From: CAVYXZ01 sp965223835 | GTDB taxonomy: Bacteria; Chloroflexota; Anaerolineae; Aggregatilineales; Phototrophicaceae | Direction: 5' to 3' | DNA: 64,000 nucleotides | Assembly: GCA_965223835.1 (NCBI GenBank) | Contig: OZ245023.1 | Location: forward strand, 496,001-560,000 | Part shown: positions 1 through 10,028 of the stretch, in pieces | Layout of the letters: each line of letters begins with the position of its first letter | Numbering within the stretch: position 1 is the stretch's first letter | Notes under the pieces: generated by a model | Seen by the model: the letters and a program-made list of their open reading frames with translations, nothing else | Database searches by the model: none | Told to the model about the DNA's origin: nothing | Position numbers and translations under genes: made by a program

Positions 1-47
1 GTACCCGGCAATCCACACTGGTAAGCCGATTCATCTACGGAGAATCA

Positions 48-819
48 ATGACAGACGTTCAGTCTTCAGTCAACCGTGAAGACATCATAAGCGGCTTGCG
101 CACTCTGGGCCTGGCGAGCGGGGATGCTGTTGAGGTGCATAGTTCGCTCAGCCGTTTTGGACGAGTCGCAGGCGGTGCCGACACGGTGATAGCAGCGCTG
201 ATGGAGGTGGTCGGTCCAACCGGCGCACTCGTCATGTCCGCCTATCCTTTAAGTCCGGCTATCCCCCTCACCGACGCCGAACGAGCGCGGGGCATCACCT
301 GGAAGGTGCGAAAGCTGCCAGAAAACACGACCGAGAAAACGGGAATGGGTGCAATCGTTGATGCCTTCCGCCAGCGACCGGATGTCGTTTGTGGGTCCGG
401 TACGCACCGGGTCTGCGCCTGGGGACATGACGCGGTAGCCCACAGCAAAGGGTATCGCCATTTACTCGATATTGATGGCCGGGCACTCTTGCTGGGCGTC
501 AACATCCATAGTTGTTCCAGCCTGCACCAGGCCGAAAACCGTCCCGCTGCCCGAAGTCATCCAACGAGTCTGGCAGGTCCCGGATGACATCCGCCACGAT
601 TATCCTGCCGACGAATGGGACGTGGGTTATGGTGAAACACCCAACGATGCCTGGATGACGGTGTGGACAGCCGCCCAGGAACAGGGTTTGATCCGGCACC
701 ACATGATTGGTCAGGCTGATTGCTGGCTGTTTCGCGCCAGAGCGGTCGTCACCATCTATGAAGCGATGCGGTGCAGCGACCCCTTTGGCCTGTTCGGCAT
801 CGACCCAGATACGGCTTAA
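48..819 (+). pseudogene. AAC(3)-family aminoglycoside N-acetyltransferase, frameshifted
   Basis: The first 165 or so codons read as an AAC(3)/YokD-family acetyl-CoA-dependent N-acetyltransferase: VHSSLSRFG near residue 30, a GGADTVIAAL helix, and GSGTHRVCAWG. The reading then leaves the family at about 534-541 (a run GAAAACC) and continues one frame over with PLPEVIQRVW and ends TYEAMRCSDPFGLFGIDPD at 819, which completes the expected 250-residue length. One extra base, or two missing, explains it. A GGAG sits five bases before the ATG. Either a decayed gene or a sequencing error; an intact protein would probably modify an amino sugar or aminoglycoside, but substrate cannot be read from sequence. 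Confidence 0.75.
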
Positions 820-850
820 AACAGTTATTCACGTTGTCATGATAACCGTT

Positions 851-879
851 GTAGAGGACAGGTAGAAACCTGCCCCTAC
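851..879. repeat. Intergenic hairpin, GTAG..CAGGT/ACCTG..CTAC type
   Basis: An imperfect stem (GTAGAGGACAGGT, loop AGAA, ACCTGCCCCTAC) flanked by AACCG and CGGTT. It lies between convergent genes and could end transcription both ways. Similar GTAGG-type hairpins occur at 10443, 37388 and 55086, so it looks like a dispersed small repeat family. Confidence 0.5.
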
Positions 880-911
880 TTCATCCGGTTAAGCGTTGAT
901 TATGAGCAGAT

Positions 912-2240
912 TTACTCGCCCTGTGGGATCGAGCGCAGCCGAATGTTCACCAGAACCTGTTGGCCGACACACCGCCCCTGCCGCAAGCCATTCTCAATCG
1001 CCGCCCGGTAATGGATGCCCCCATATAGCCGGGAGATCGCCGCTTCGGAAGCTGCCGCCTCAAACGACGTAAAGGAACGCTCGAATGTTTCATGACCGTT
1101 GATGATGGGCGTGCGGTCGGTAAAGGCCGTTTGTCCGAACATCACCGTCAGCACTTCCGCCGCCGCACCAGATACCACCGAATGACCCGACGGATATTCG
1201 GGGAATGGTGGCGTTTCGACATACGGACTCCAGCTACGGCGAATATTTTCCTGAATATATGTCACCGGGCGCACCAGATTCTGATCGTACTTGAGCACCC
1301 ACGCGGAGATAAAGGCATCGGCAATCGCTGAATTCAGCAGCATAAACATTTCCGACGTGCGGCTTAACGGCAAGTTATATTGCTCCGCCAGTTGCACGCC
1401 GATCATGACCCAGTGCCCGGACGGAGCACCGGTGATCCCCGGTGTATCAATCCAAAACAAAGAAATCTCGCGCTGCTCATCGGTATTGTTATCAACTGTT
1501 TCGACGATTTCCAGCGCCTGCTTATAGAAGGTCGAGTCCGGGTCGGTGGAAAAGTCCATGCGCATGAGGATGTTGCAGCGTTCGGCATAATCCAGGCCCA
1601 GCGGGCGCATCAACCCCCAGAATGGCTCCATCGGTTCGCTGTTCTCGTCGGTCAACACCCAGAAGGCCGGGTCGCCGGTGGGTAATTCGTACTCCATTGC
1701 GCTGACCTCAGCATAGCCATCGGTGGCAATCCATTCCACCAGCATGTCGCCGATCTCATCACCGAAGGCCAGCGAACGGTCGGCAATTTCTTCACCGACT
1801 GCTGTCGTCCGTTCTTCGATGTATTGTTCGCGCAGCGCAGCAATCCGTTCATGCGACTCGTCCATACCACCCTCGAACAAACTGTGCAGGACAGTTGACA
1901 GTGAGCCATTAGCAACGGCAGACCAGTCATAATCAAGGTCGTCTTCGGGGAATGGCAGCATCGGTAAGCGTTCGAGTTGGCCGCCGACCGAGAAATTGCC
2001 CGGTATGCCCGAATAGACCGCCTCATAGAGCGCAACCCCGGCATAACCATACAGCCGCGCGGCTTCGGGCGCATTGGCATTTTCATCGCGCACCAGATCG
2101 TAGGTCAAACGCATCCAGTCCAGCGCGACATCTGGCGGCAGGTCCTCGGCGAGTTGCTGGGCAGTAGTAATCGTCGCCCCCAGTGAAAGCAACAGGAACA
2201 ATAAACCCGTCGCCAGCATGTGAGTTTTTAGGCGCATCAT
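912..2240 (-). CDS. Secreted vanadium-dependent haloperoxidase / PAP2-like protein
   Basis: 442 residues with an N-terminal signal peptide (hydrophobic stretch around residues 9-25, ending near TTAQQ). The C-terminal half carries the vanadate/phosphate-binding motifs of the vanadium haloperoxidase-PAP2 superfamily in order: K...RP (LKYDQNLVRPVTYI), PEYPSGHS and SRLYGGIHYRAA. Known members either oxidise halides with hydrogen peroxide or hydrolyse phosphate esters; sequence alone does not say which. The last aspartate of the usual GxHxxxD is not obvious (GIHYRAAIE), so catalysis is less certain. It is divergent from the TIR-TPR gene and faces the acetyltransferase remnant tail to tail. Confidence 0.8.
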   Translation of the reverse strand: MMRLKTHMLATGLLFLLLSLGATITTAQQLAEDLPPDVALDWMRLTYDLVRDENANAPEAARLYGYAGVALYEAVYSGIPGNFSVGGQLERLPMLPFPEDDLDYDWSAVANGSLSTVLHSLFEGGMDESHERIAALREQYIEERTTAVGEEIADRSLAFGDEIGDMLVEWIATDGYAEVSAMEYELPTGDPAFWVLTDENSEPMEPFWGLMRPLGLDYAERCNILMRMDFSTDPDSTFYKQALEIVETVDNNTDEQREISLFWIDTPGITGAPSGHWVMIGVQLAEQYNLPLSRTSEMFMLLNSAIADAFISAWVLKYDQNLVRPVTYIQENIRRSWSPYVETPPFPEYPSGHSVVSGAAAEVLTVMFGQTAFTDRTPIINGHETFERSFTSFEAAASEAAISRLYGGIHYRAAIENGLRQGRCVGQQVLVNIRLRSIPQGE

Positions 2241-2414
2241 TCAATCAACTTTCTATCATGCAAATATGCAATGTGTTCTCATTTATATTATAGCGCTGTG
2301 TCGGGGAATCGAAATATGGCCCTGTAAAGCTCGTTGAACTAAGCCTTATGTTACAATAGCATTTGTCGGTATATCTATATTCGCTTGATAGTACATCTTT
2401 CAAGGAATGTTCGC

Positions 2415-5228
2415 ATGGCTGATGTGTTTGTCTCCTATTCGCGAAAAGACGCCAAATTCGCCCGCAAATTGGTGCAGGCGCTGGCCGACACCGGGCGTGA
2501 AATGTGGGTCGATTGGAGCAGCATCCCCTACTCAGAGGATTGGTGGCAGGAAATCTGTACCGGCATTGATGAGGCCGACAACTTTCTGTTCATCATCAGC
2601 CCGGATTCATTGATGTCGATGATCTGCAACAAGGAAGTGGCCTACGCTCGCGAACACAATAAACGCATTATTCCCCTCCTGCACCGCGACGTTCTTTATG
2701 AAGGCAAATTTACGACAGCATTTGACGAACTCATCACCACCACCGAACAAAATCCCGAACACGTCAAGACACACACCCGCTTGCTACTCTGGGCACGGGA
2801 ATGGGAACGCCAGGAACGTAATCCCAGTAACTTGCTGAAAGGTGATGACCTCATCAACGCTGAAACCTGGCTGGCGACCAGTACAGCGAAAAACCCACTA
2901 CCACTTGCATTGCATCAGGAATACATTGAAGCCAGTCGTCGATTTGAAGACGAACTCGCAACAGAAACGGCGCAGCGTGAGCAACGCATTCGCCAGTTTC
3001 GGTTCGCATCAATTGTGTTGCTGGCAATCGGGGGATTGGCGGTCGTTGCGGCTGTTGGTTCACTGGTCACCAGCCAGAACGCACAGCTAAAGGCCGACAT
3101 GGCTGCGACCCAGGCTGCCGCTGCCCACAACCAGGAACAGACCGCTGTGGCCCAGGTTGTTGTTGCGAACGCGGCGCTAACCAGTGTACCCGTTACGCTG
3201 ACACCGCTTGATGCCACTGTACAGGCGGGAATCACGCAAATTGCATTGGCGGATCAGCGGTTAGCGACAGCCACCAATGCGCAGGGTGCAGCCGAACAAC
3301 GCGAAGCAGACGCCGTAACTGCTGTAGCCATTGCCAACGCCACGCTGACCCCCATACCGCCTACGCTCACTCAGGCAGCAGTCTTGCGCGAGGATGCAGA
3401 GGTGAATAGTCAAATCATGAGCGGGTTTGCGAATTTGCTATTGAGGGAAGATGATTCGACAGTCCCGCTGATCCAATCAATGGATGAGTTGGTCGCCCGA
3501 TATCCTGAGCACGCGACAGCGTACATTACGCGAGCAATTGTCTATAGCAACCAGGAAGACTATGACGCGGCCATCAACGACCTGACCCTTGCCCTTGAAC
3601 TTGATCCCCAATCATCCACAGCCTATCAAAACCGCGCTAATCTCTATGCCAATGCCGGTGAAAATGATAAGGCGATTGCCGATTTTGATCGTGCAATCGA
3701 GGTTGATCCGCAATCTTATGTCGGTTATCTATATCGGGCGAACTACTATAACAGCCGACGACAATTCGAAGCAGCCCTCGCTGACATGACACAGGCGATT
3801 GAATTTGAACCTCAGAACTTTGGCCTTTATACGAGTCGGGCGGAGGTCAACGAGGGTTTAAGCCGACATGATGCTGCAATTGCAGACTTCGCCTATGCCA
3901 TAGAGCTTGATCCACAAAACGCTGAGCTATACAATGCCCGGGGTCAATTTTTTCAGCGAATCGAGCAATACGAGGACGCGATTGCCGACTTCACACGAGC
4001 AATTGAACTCGACCCCGCGCATATGATCGCTCGGTCTAACCGGGCTTCGGCCTATGACGCTCTGGATCTATTTGAAACTGCATTGGAGGAAATCAACACA
4101 GCCATCGAAATGGCCCCCGAGGATTCACAGATGTACAATACGCGGGGCAGTCTCTACCATAATCGTGAACAGATTGATGCGGCCCTCGCCGACTTTGAAC
4201 GCGCAATTGAACTGGATCCCACCAACATGATCGCTCATTCTAATCGCGTTATTGTCCTGCGAAATCTTGACAAAATGGAAGCTGTGCTGGAAGCAATTAA
4301 TACAGCCCTTGAAATTGATCCCCAAAATACCGTAATGTACAATCATCGCGGAAGTTATTATTTTGAGCGAAGAGCTTATCGGCAGGCTATAGCAGATTAC
4401 TCGCGTACAATTGAACTTAACCCTAACAATTTTTCGGCTTTGTTTAGCCGAGCCGCGGCCTATAATAATATGGGCCTATATGGTTCGGCCATTGGCGACT
4501 ACAATCGACTTATTGAACTTGACCCTCACCCGACGGTCTATCACAATCGGGGTTATTCTTACGATAAGCTGGGCAAAGATGACGCAGCCCTTGCTAATTT
4601 TTCGCACGCACTCAGTCTGGACCCGGAAGGCGCAACCAGTCGTCGACTTCGTGCAGCGATCTATATACGACAGGGCCAGTTTGCAAATGCTATCGATGAT
4701 TTCACTTACTTGATTGATTTGGATCCGCAGTCTTGGGAAGATTATGTTAGGCGAGCCGACTTGTATAATGATCTTGGCCTGCACACGAAGGCGATTGCCG
4801 ACTATACCAACGCGTACAGACAATCTGCCCATTTGCTGCCTTTGGCCCGCCGTGGCCTCATCTTTAGTCGCCTGAATCAACATCAAGAAGCCTTTGCAGC
4901 AATAAAACGCGCTATTCTTTTCAGTAATCTGCATCCATTTTTCTACACTTATCGTGGGTTGCTGTACGAAGATCTGGGGTTGCACGATCGAGCAATTCGG
5001 GATTACACGCACGGCCTTGAAGCCGGTCTGGAAGAGCGTGACATCCACTTGTATCGGGCAAGGGCCTATTTACAATTGGCGCAATGGGAAAACGCCAAAC
5101 GCGATCTGGTAAAGTATGTTCAAAATGGCGGCACGCTCGATCATGCAACCCAACAATTCTTCAAGGATGCTGATGTCGCTATCCCCACGTGGAGCCAGTT
5201 ATACGACAACGCAAATGACGTAAATTGA
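2415..5228 (+). CDS. TIR domain - transmembrane - TPR repeat protein
   Basis: 937 residues. An upstream in-frame ATG exists at 2385, but AAGGA eight bases before 2415 favours MADVFVSYSRKD as the start. Residues 1-100 form a TIR domain (FVSYSRKD, WVDWSSIPYSEDWW, and CNKEVAYARE whose Glu74 lies where TIR NADases keep their catalytic glutamate). A single membrane helix follows near residue 200 (VLLAIGGLAVVAAVGSLV), then an Ala/Thr-rich spacer with repeated VA-NATLTPIPPTLT-like units, then about a dozen TPR repeats (AIxDxTxAIELDPQ) to the end. The arrangement puts TIR inside the cell and TPRs outside if the helix spans once. Role unknown: signalling, stress sensing or defence are all possible. 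Confidence 0.85.
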   Translation: MADVFVSYSRKDAKFARKLVQALADTGREMWVDWSSIPYSEDWWQEICTGIDEADNFLFIISPDSLMSMICNKEVAYAREHNKRIIPLLHRDVLYEGKFTTAFDELITTTEQNPEHVKTHTRLLLWAREWERQERNPSNLLKGDDLINAETWLATSTAKNPLPLALHQEYIEASRRFEDELATETAQREQRIRQFRFASIVLLAIGGLAVVAAVGSLVTSQNAQLKADMAATQAAAAHNQEQTAVAQVVVANAALTSVPVTLTPLDATVQAGITQIALADQRLATATNAQGAAEQREADAVTAVAIANATLTPIPPTLTQAAVLREDAEVNSQIMSGFANLLLREDDSTVPLIQSMDELVARYPEHATAYITRAIVYSNQEDYDAAINDLTLALELDPQSSTAYQNRANLYANAGENDKAIADFDRAIEVDPQSYVGYLYRANYYNSRRQFEAALADMTQAIEFEPQNFGLYTSRAEVNEGLSRHDAAIADFAYAIELDPQNAELYNARGQFFQRIEQYEDAIADFTRAIELDPAHMIARSNRASAYDALDLFETALEEINTAIEMAPEDSQMYNTRGSLYHNREQIDAALADFERAIELDPTNMIAHSNRVIVLRNLDKMEAVLEAINTALEIDPQNTVMYNHRGSYYFERRAYRQAIADYSRTIELNPNNFSALFSRAAAYNNMGLYGSAIGDYNRLIELDPHPTVYHNRGYSYDKLGKDDAALANFSHALSLDPEGATSRRLRAAIYIRQGQFANAIDDFTYLIDLDPQSWEDYVRRADLYNDLGLHTKAIADYTNAYRQSAHLLPLARRGLIFSRLNQHQEAFAAIKRAILFSNLHPFFYTYRGLLYEDLGLHDRAIRDYTHGLEAGLEERDIHLYRARAYLQLAQWENAKRDLVKYVQNGGTLDHATQQFFKDADVAIPTWSQLYDNANDVN

Positions 5229-5241
5229 CGGAGCAGAGGTG

Positions 5242-6792
5242 TTATTGGACTTGATGGGCCTCCAATATCACCGGTTCAACCGGCACGAAGTCGACGTTGA
5301 CCCGAGATTCCACCCGCAGCTCATCGTGGACAAACTGGAGATTCAGCGTGTGGTAGAATGGCGTTTCATTCAGCCGGACGATCAACGTGAAGATATTGTC
5401 GGCGGTCCAGGCACCGCTGGTTGCCGTTCGATTCTCACCCACAGTCCAGCGATCATTAAACAGGCGCGTTTGCCCCGGTTGCCACGCACCATAACCAAAG
5501 GGAATTGTCTCCTCAGCCGCCGCAGTTTTTACGATCATATGTTGGTCAGGTCCCGCAAAATTCAGGGTGATCGCTTCAATGTTGCGCTCGTTGGCCTCAA
5601 CCCGGTACGTTTGACCCGAAACCTGGGCAGCGACTGGCGACGAATCCTGACCGTCTACCGGCGGCATGTTCAAATTGGATAGCTTCTGGGTCAGGGCAGC
5701 ATGGGCGGCAGCATCTTCCGGCAGTGCATTCGGTCTTAGCGCAGGCAGCAACATGTCCCAGATGATGTTCAAAGGCTGCTGCAAATCGCCCGTGCCGCTC
5801 GTCAGTGCCAGGACCACATCGTGGGCGGGCATGACGACGCAATACTGCCCAAACGCCCCATCACCCCGGTAGTTCCCATAGCGACTGCGCCAGAACTGAT
5901 ACCCATAGCCCTGCGTCCAGTCACTGGCCGGGTCATTACCATTCGAAACCTGGGCGGTGGTGGCGGCCTCTACCCACGCTTCCGGCAAAATTTGCTGATC
6001 CTGCCAGCGGCCCTTTTGTAAATAGAGTTGACCGAAGCGCGCGATGTCCTCGGTCTTGAGACTCAGACCGGTGCCGCCAAGATTAATGCCCTGCGGTGAT
6101 TCCTGCCAGGTGGGATGCTCAATCCCCAGCGGGTCAAACAGGCGCGGTTGCAGATAATCAACGACCTTCATGCCGGTTGTTTGCTGCACGATGGCTGACA
6201 GCATGTAGGTCGCACCGGTGTTGTACAGAAAGTGCGTGCCCGGCTCGTGCTGAACCGGCACTTCAAAAAAGGCATTTGTCCAAATTGAGTCGGATCGCTC
6301 AAACATGGGTGGAAAGGTATCATCGGCGTGCCCGGTAGACATGGACAGCAGATGGCGAATTTGCATACGTGACAGGAAGCCATTCGCTTCGGCAGGCGTC
6401 ACATCCGGGAAGAACGACAGCACCGGGTCATTAAGGCTGAAGTAGCCTTCGGCCACCGCCAGACCCACCGCCGTCGCGGCAAAGCTCTTGCTAAGCGAAA
6501 ATAGCAGGTGGGGATAGGCAGGCGCATACGGCGACCACCACCCTTCAGCCACCACGTTACCATGTCGCAGCAACATCAAGCTGTGAACCTCGTCAACCTG
6601 GTTTTCCAGCGCCTCGATAAATTCCAATAATGCGGCGGATGCAATGCCCTGGCTTTCGGGCGTGGTACGCGGTAACTCAATCTGTGTGCTCATCGGCTTT
6701 ACAGTGCCTCCATAGGTAGCGGTAGCCACGGCAGCGCCTGCCATCGCAGCTATTTTCAAGAAATCCCGACGACTTAAGTTTTCCGACATCAT
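5242..6792 (-). CDS. Tat-exported serine hydrolase, class C beta-lactamase family
   Basis: 516 residues. The N-terminus holds a twin-arginine signal (SRRDFLK followed by a small hydrophobic helix). The body is a beta-lactamase/transpeptidase-like fold: SLSK (Ser-x-x-Lys nucleophile motif) near residue 105, and a Tyr-x-Asn triad (LYNTGATYML) near 190. A C-terminal beta-rich extension of about 130 residues (QTYRVEANERN...) is typical of esterase-like penicillin-binding-protein relatives. It probably hydrolyses an ester or D-amino amide at the cell surface rather than conferring drug resistance. AGGA precedes the paired ATG codons. It converges on the TIR-TPR gene with only 13 bases between stops. 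Confidence 0.85.
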   Translation of the reverse strand: MMSENLSRRDFLKIAAMAGAAVATATYGGTVKPMSTQIELPRTTPESQGIASAALLEFIEALENQVDEVHSLMLLRHGNVVAEGWWSPYAPAYPHLLFSLSKSFAATAVGLAVAEGYFSLNDPVLSFFPDVTPAEANGFLSRMQIRHLLSMSTGHADDTFPPMFERSDSIWTNAFFEVPVQHEPGTHFLYNTGATYMLSAIVQQTTGMKVVDYLQPRLFDPLGIEHPTWQESPQGINLGGTGLSLKTEDIARFGQLYLQKGRWQDQQILPEAWVEAATTAQVSNGNDPASDWTQGYGYQFWRSRYGNYRGDGAFGQYCVVMPAHDVVLALTSGTGDLQQPLNIIWDMLLPALRPNALPEDAAAHAALTQKLSNLNMPPVDGQDSSPVAAQVSGQTYRVEANERNIEAITLNFAGPDQHMIVKTAAAEETIPFGYGAWQPGQTRLFNDRWTVGENRTATSGAWTADNIFTLIVRLNETPFYHTLNLQFVHDELRVESRVNVDFVPVEPVILEAHQVQ

Positions 6793-7059
6793 AACATCCT
6801 AAATTGCATCCGACAGTAGTGCCTCTCAACCACGAGTCAGAGACAATTCAACGGCTTCTTCCTAATGACCGCCTAAAAAACAATAGCGATCATTTTTGCG
6901 CCGGGACCCATCGCATAGAGATAAAAAGGACATCATCAGGTATGATAATTTTTGATAAGTCCGATAGAACCATGCCGCTGGGATAGATGAGAATCGATCT
7001 CAACGGGACGGCTCTACCAGACAAACAAATTCAAATGAAAAAAACAAGAGGAATCTAAC

Positions 7060-9999
7060 ATGGAGCTGACGTTTCTGGGCGGCGCGGATGAAGTCGGGGC
7101 CAGCAGCACGATTATTCGTATGGGCGGCAAGACGCTGCTGGTGGATGCCGGGATACGTATCTCGCCCAAAACAAGCCGGGGCATCCAGACCGATCAACTG
7201 CCTGATCTGAGCCTCATTACCGAGGCGGGCGGCCCGGATTATATCCTCGTTACCCACGCCCACACCGATCATACCGGCGCGCTGGCGCTGGTCGTCGAAC
7301 AGTATCCGCATGTACCCGTGCTGGCGACTCGCCCTACTGTTGACCTGACGCGCATTTTGCAGGCTGATGCCCAGCGTATCATGCAAAGCCGTCAGGAAGC
7401 TGAGGGCGAACTGCCCATCTTTGACGAGATCGCCTCAACGCGACTGATGGATGCCTTTCAAGCCGTTGATTTCCGACAGGCGATTCGGCTGGGGGACGGC
7501 TTGCAAGTCACCTATCATCCATCGGGCCACATCGCCGGTGCGGGGTCGCTGGTGCTGGAAGGCGAAGAAGGCACGCTGGTGATGTCAGGCGATGTGTCGC
7601 TGGGGGCCAATCGCGCGGTAGTGAGCGCCGACCCACCCCGTGTCAAAGCCGATGCGCTGGTCCTTGAAAGCACTTACGGTGGCAAGCTGCACGCCATGCG
7701 AGCCTCGGAAGAACGGCGTATGATCGAGACGATTAAAGCCGTGACAGATCGCGGCGGCAAAGTCTTGATTCCGGCGTTTGCACTCGGTCGGGCGCAGGAA
7801 GTGCTGCAAATCATCATGGCGTTTCGCGATCAACTGGATGTACCGGTGTATGCCGATGGCATGGTGCGGTCGGTGTGTAATGCCTATTTCGGCTTCCGCG
7901 ACTGGCTGCCAGAAAAAACAGTCGCAGCAGCGGGCGAAGAGCACCTGTTCTTTCGTGGCAAGATCAAACCGATCAGCAGCGGCGCGATGCGCGAACAGGT
8001 CATCCACAGCGAAGGTCCCGCAGTGGTGGTCGCCAGCAGCGGCATGCTCACCGGTGGGGCTTCAGTCGCCTATGCCAAAAACTGGGTTGGGGATGAACGC
8101 AATGGCCTGTTCCTGACCGGATATCAGGATGAAGAAGCGCCGGGTCGCTTTTTACAAAATATGCTGCGGAAGCGCGAATCCGGGGAGGCGTTTACCTGGA
8201 AGATTGATGACTCGATGGTGAGTGTACGAGCCGAAGTCGGGACCTATTCGCTGTCGGCCCACGCCGATGAAAATGAACTGGTGCAATATGCGCAGGCACT
8301 GGGCGCGGAAGAAATCATGCTGGTACATGGCGATCCGGGCGCACGCCACAGCCTCGCCAGCGCGTTGCGGCAACGCGTTCGCCGGGTGCAAACCCCGCGC
8401 ATCGGCCAGACGATTACCTTCGCCTTTGCCAAACGACCCTGGGCGTTAGGGCAGATCAAAAGCGGGCAAGAAACGCGTCCGCTCGACCCGGCAGAACTTT
8501 GGAACGCGCTCAACGATCAGGCCGGGAGCTTCTTCAGCGCCCGCGAACTCGCCCAGATGTGGTGGGGCGATAGCGACCGCCATGCTGAGGTCATTTCAGC
8601 CCTGGCGGAGGACATTCATTTTGCGGCGGACTGGCGGCAGCGCAATACGTATCAGGTCCACAGCGCGGAACAGGTCGCCCGCAAACAGCGCCAACTGGCG
8701 ATCATGCTGGCAAACCCGACCATCGTCGGCCAACTGGTCGTCCTGCGGGATAGCAATGGTCGTCCCCGCGTCGGCGTGGTGACAGACGCCAGCGCCGATG
8801 CCTTTGAAGCGCGGGTGCATAATGCCAAAGGCCGCCATTACCCGGCGGATGCCCTGCTGTGGGTCATCGCTGAATTTGAAAAAGTCGATGACGAGCAGGG
8901 TTTGCTGGCGAATATCAAACTGATGATCGAAACGGCCCAGCAACTCCAGGATCAACTGCTGCCATTCAGTAAACGGCAAGAACTGGCGCAGGCTGGCGCA
9001 GCCGTGAATCCGGCGGATTTATTGCCAACGCCCCTACCTGAAGATGTGAACCAAGCGCAAGCACTGCTGACAATTGTGCTGGCTCTGGCAAAAGATGGGG
9101 CCGTGCTGGAACCCGGTGGTCTGGTGCCCCAACGGGCACTCAAGGATGGCCCGCTGGAACAAAATCAAGCCCGTGAGATCGCGCTGGCGGCCTTCCCGCC
9201 TGAAGCACGACTGCGCAAAGTTGGCATGGAGATTCACCGGTCACGACTCACGCTCTCTTTCGACTTCCCGGCGCGGGCGCAAACGGTCTACGCGGCGGAG
9301 ATTGAGCAACTGGCAGAACAAACTGGTTGGGATGTGCAGGTGAACCCCAGTATTAACCAGCAAGCATTGGGCTTTGCGGTGAATGAGTTGTTGGCCGATG
9401 GTGGGCGCATCGTCAAAGGGCCATCGTTCTTTATGGACCGGGGCGAGGTTGCGGTTGAAGTCGCCGACGTAGAAGATGTGGAAGCGCTGGCGGCGGCCTT
9501 CCTGGATTTAACCGGATTCCGCTTGCTGATCGGCGGAAACAAAGCGGAGGGATCGTCTAGCCCGGCAGCAAGTGGCATGACCGAACCCATTGCCCCCGCG
9601 ACGACGGATCAGATGGAGATCAATGCGGCTTACGGATTGGTTCGGCAGGCGTTGGAACCGCTGGGCTTACACAAAGTGGGCCTCAAGCAAGGCACATTGG
9701 TATTAACGTTTATTTCGCCGCAGGTGGGCGACCGGCATCAGACAATCATTCAGGATTTAGCGGAGCAAACCGGCTACCCGATGCGCATTCATCCGCATCC
9801 CAACCAGCAGCAGATTCAGCAGATCGCCGGACAACTGGCGCGTGAAGCGGGCTGGCAAGTCGTCAAAGGACCGGGCATCCATGTGGACCGGGGCGAAATC
9901 TCGATGAAGTTACTGCATGAAGCGGACACAACGGTGCTGGAATCGGTGCAGGACCGTTTAGTCGAACAGACCGGGTATACGCTGGTGGTTGGGGTATAA
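7060..9999 (+). CDS. Metallo-beta-lactamase / beta-CASP ribonuclease-like protein with duplicated C-terminal module
   Basis: 979 residues, about twice the usual length. Residues 1-450 are an RNase J/CPSF-73-type metallo-beta-lactamase with beta-CASP insert: THAHTDH at 65-71, PSGHIAGAGS, SGDVSLG, LVLESTYG, ASSGMLTGG, SAHAD (about residue 400) and MLVHGD. This set predicts zinc-dependent endo/exonuclease activity on RNA. A middle region has a small beta domain (VGQLVVLRDSNGRPRVGVVTD). The last 290 residues hold two copies of one domain, each containing INQQ/PNQQQ and VKGP-xxx-xDRGE. RBS AGAGGA lies seven bases before ATG. The C-terminal pair may bind nucleic acid, but no family is recognised. 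Confidence 0.85.
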   Translation: MELTFLGGADEVGASSTIIRMGGKTLLVDAGIRISPKTSRGIQTDQLPDLSLITEAGGPDYILVTHAHTDHTGALALVVEQYPHVPVLATRPTVDLTRILQADAQRIMQSRQEAEGELPIFDEIASTRLMDAFQAVDFRQAIRLGDGLQVTYHPSGHIAGAGSLVLEGEEGTLVMSGDVSLGANRAVVSADPPRVKADALVLESTYGGKLHAMRASEERRMIETIKAVTDRGGKVLIPAFALGRAQEVLQIIMAFRDQLDVPVYADGMVRSVCNAYFGFRDWLPEKTVAAAGEEHLFFRGKIKPISSGAMREQVIHSEGPAVVVASSGMLTGGASVAYAKNWVGDERNGLFLTGYQDEEAPGRFLQNMLRKRESGEAFTWKIDDSMVSVRAEVGTYSLSAHADENELVQYAQALGAEEIMLVHGDPGARHSLASALRQRVRRVQTPRIGQTITFAFAKRPWALGQIKSGQETRPLDPAELWNALNDQAGSFFSARELAQMWWGDSDRHAEVISALAEDIHFAADWRQRNTYQVHSAEQVARKQRQLAIMLANPTIVGQLVVLRDSNGRPRVGVVTDASADAFEARVHNAKGRHYPADALLWVIAEFEKVDDEQGLLANIKLMIETAQQLQDQLLPFSKRQELAQAGAAVNPADLLPTPLPEDVNQAQALLTIVLALAKDGAVLEPGGLVPQRALKDGPLEQNQAREIALAAFPPEARLRKVGMEIHRSRLTLSFDFPARAQTVYAAEIEQLAEQTGWDVQVNPSINQQALGFAVNELLADGGRIVKGPSFFMDRGEVAVEVADVEDVEALAAAFLDLTGFRLLIGGNKAEGSSSPAASGMTEPIAPATTDQMEINAAYGLVRQALEPLGLHKVGLKQGTLVLTFISPQVGDRHQTIIQDLAEQTGYPMRIHPHPNQQQIQQIAGQLAREAGWQVVKGPGIHVDRGEISMKLLHEADTTVLESVQDRLVEQTGYTLVVGV

Positions 10000-10028
10000 T
10001 GAGACCAACGAACAGTGGGATTTGAACG

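Noticed and set aside
5242..6792. Antibiotic-resistance beta-lactamase
   Set aside because: SxxK and YxN motifs fit the class C fold, but the Tat signal, long C-terminal extension and overall sequence fit esterase/peptidase relatives better.
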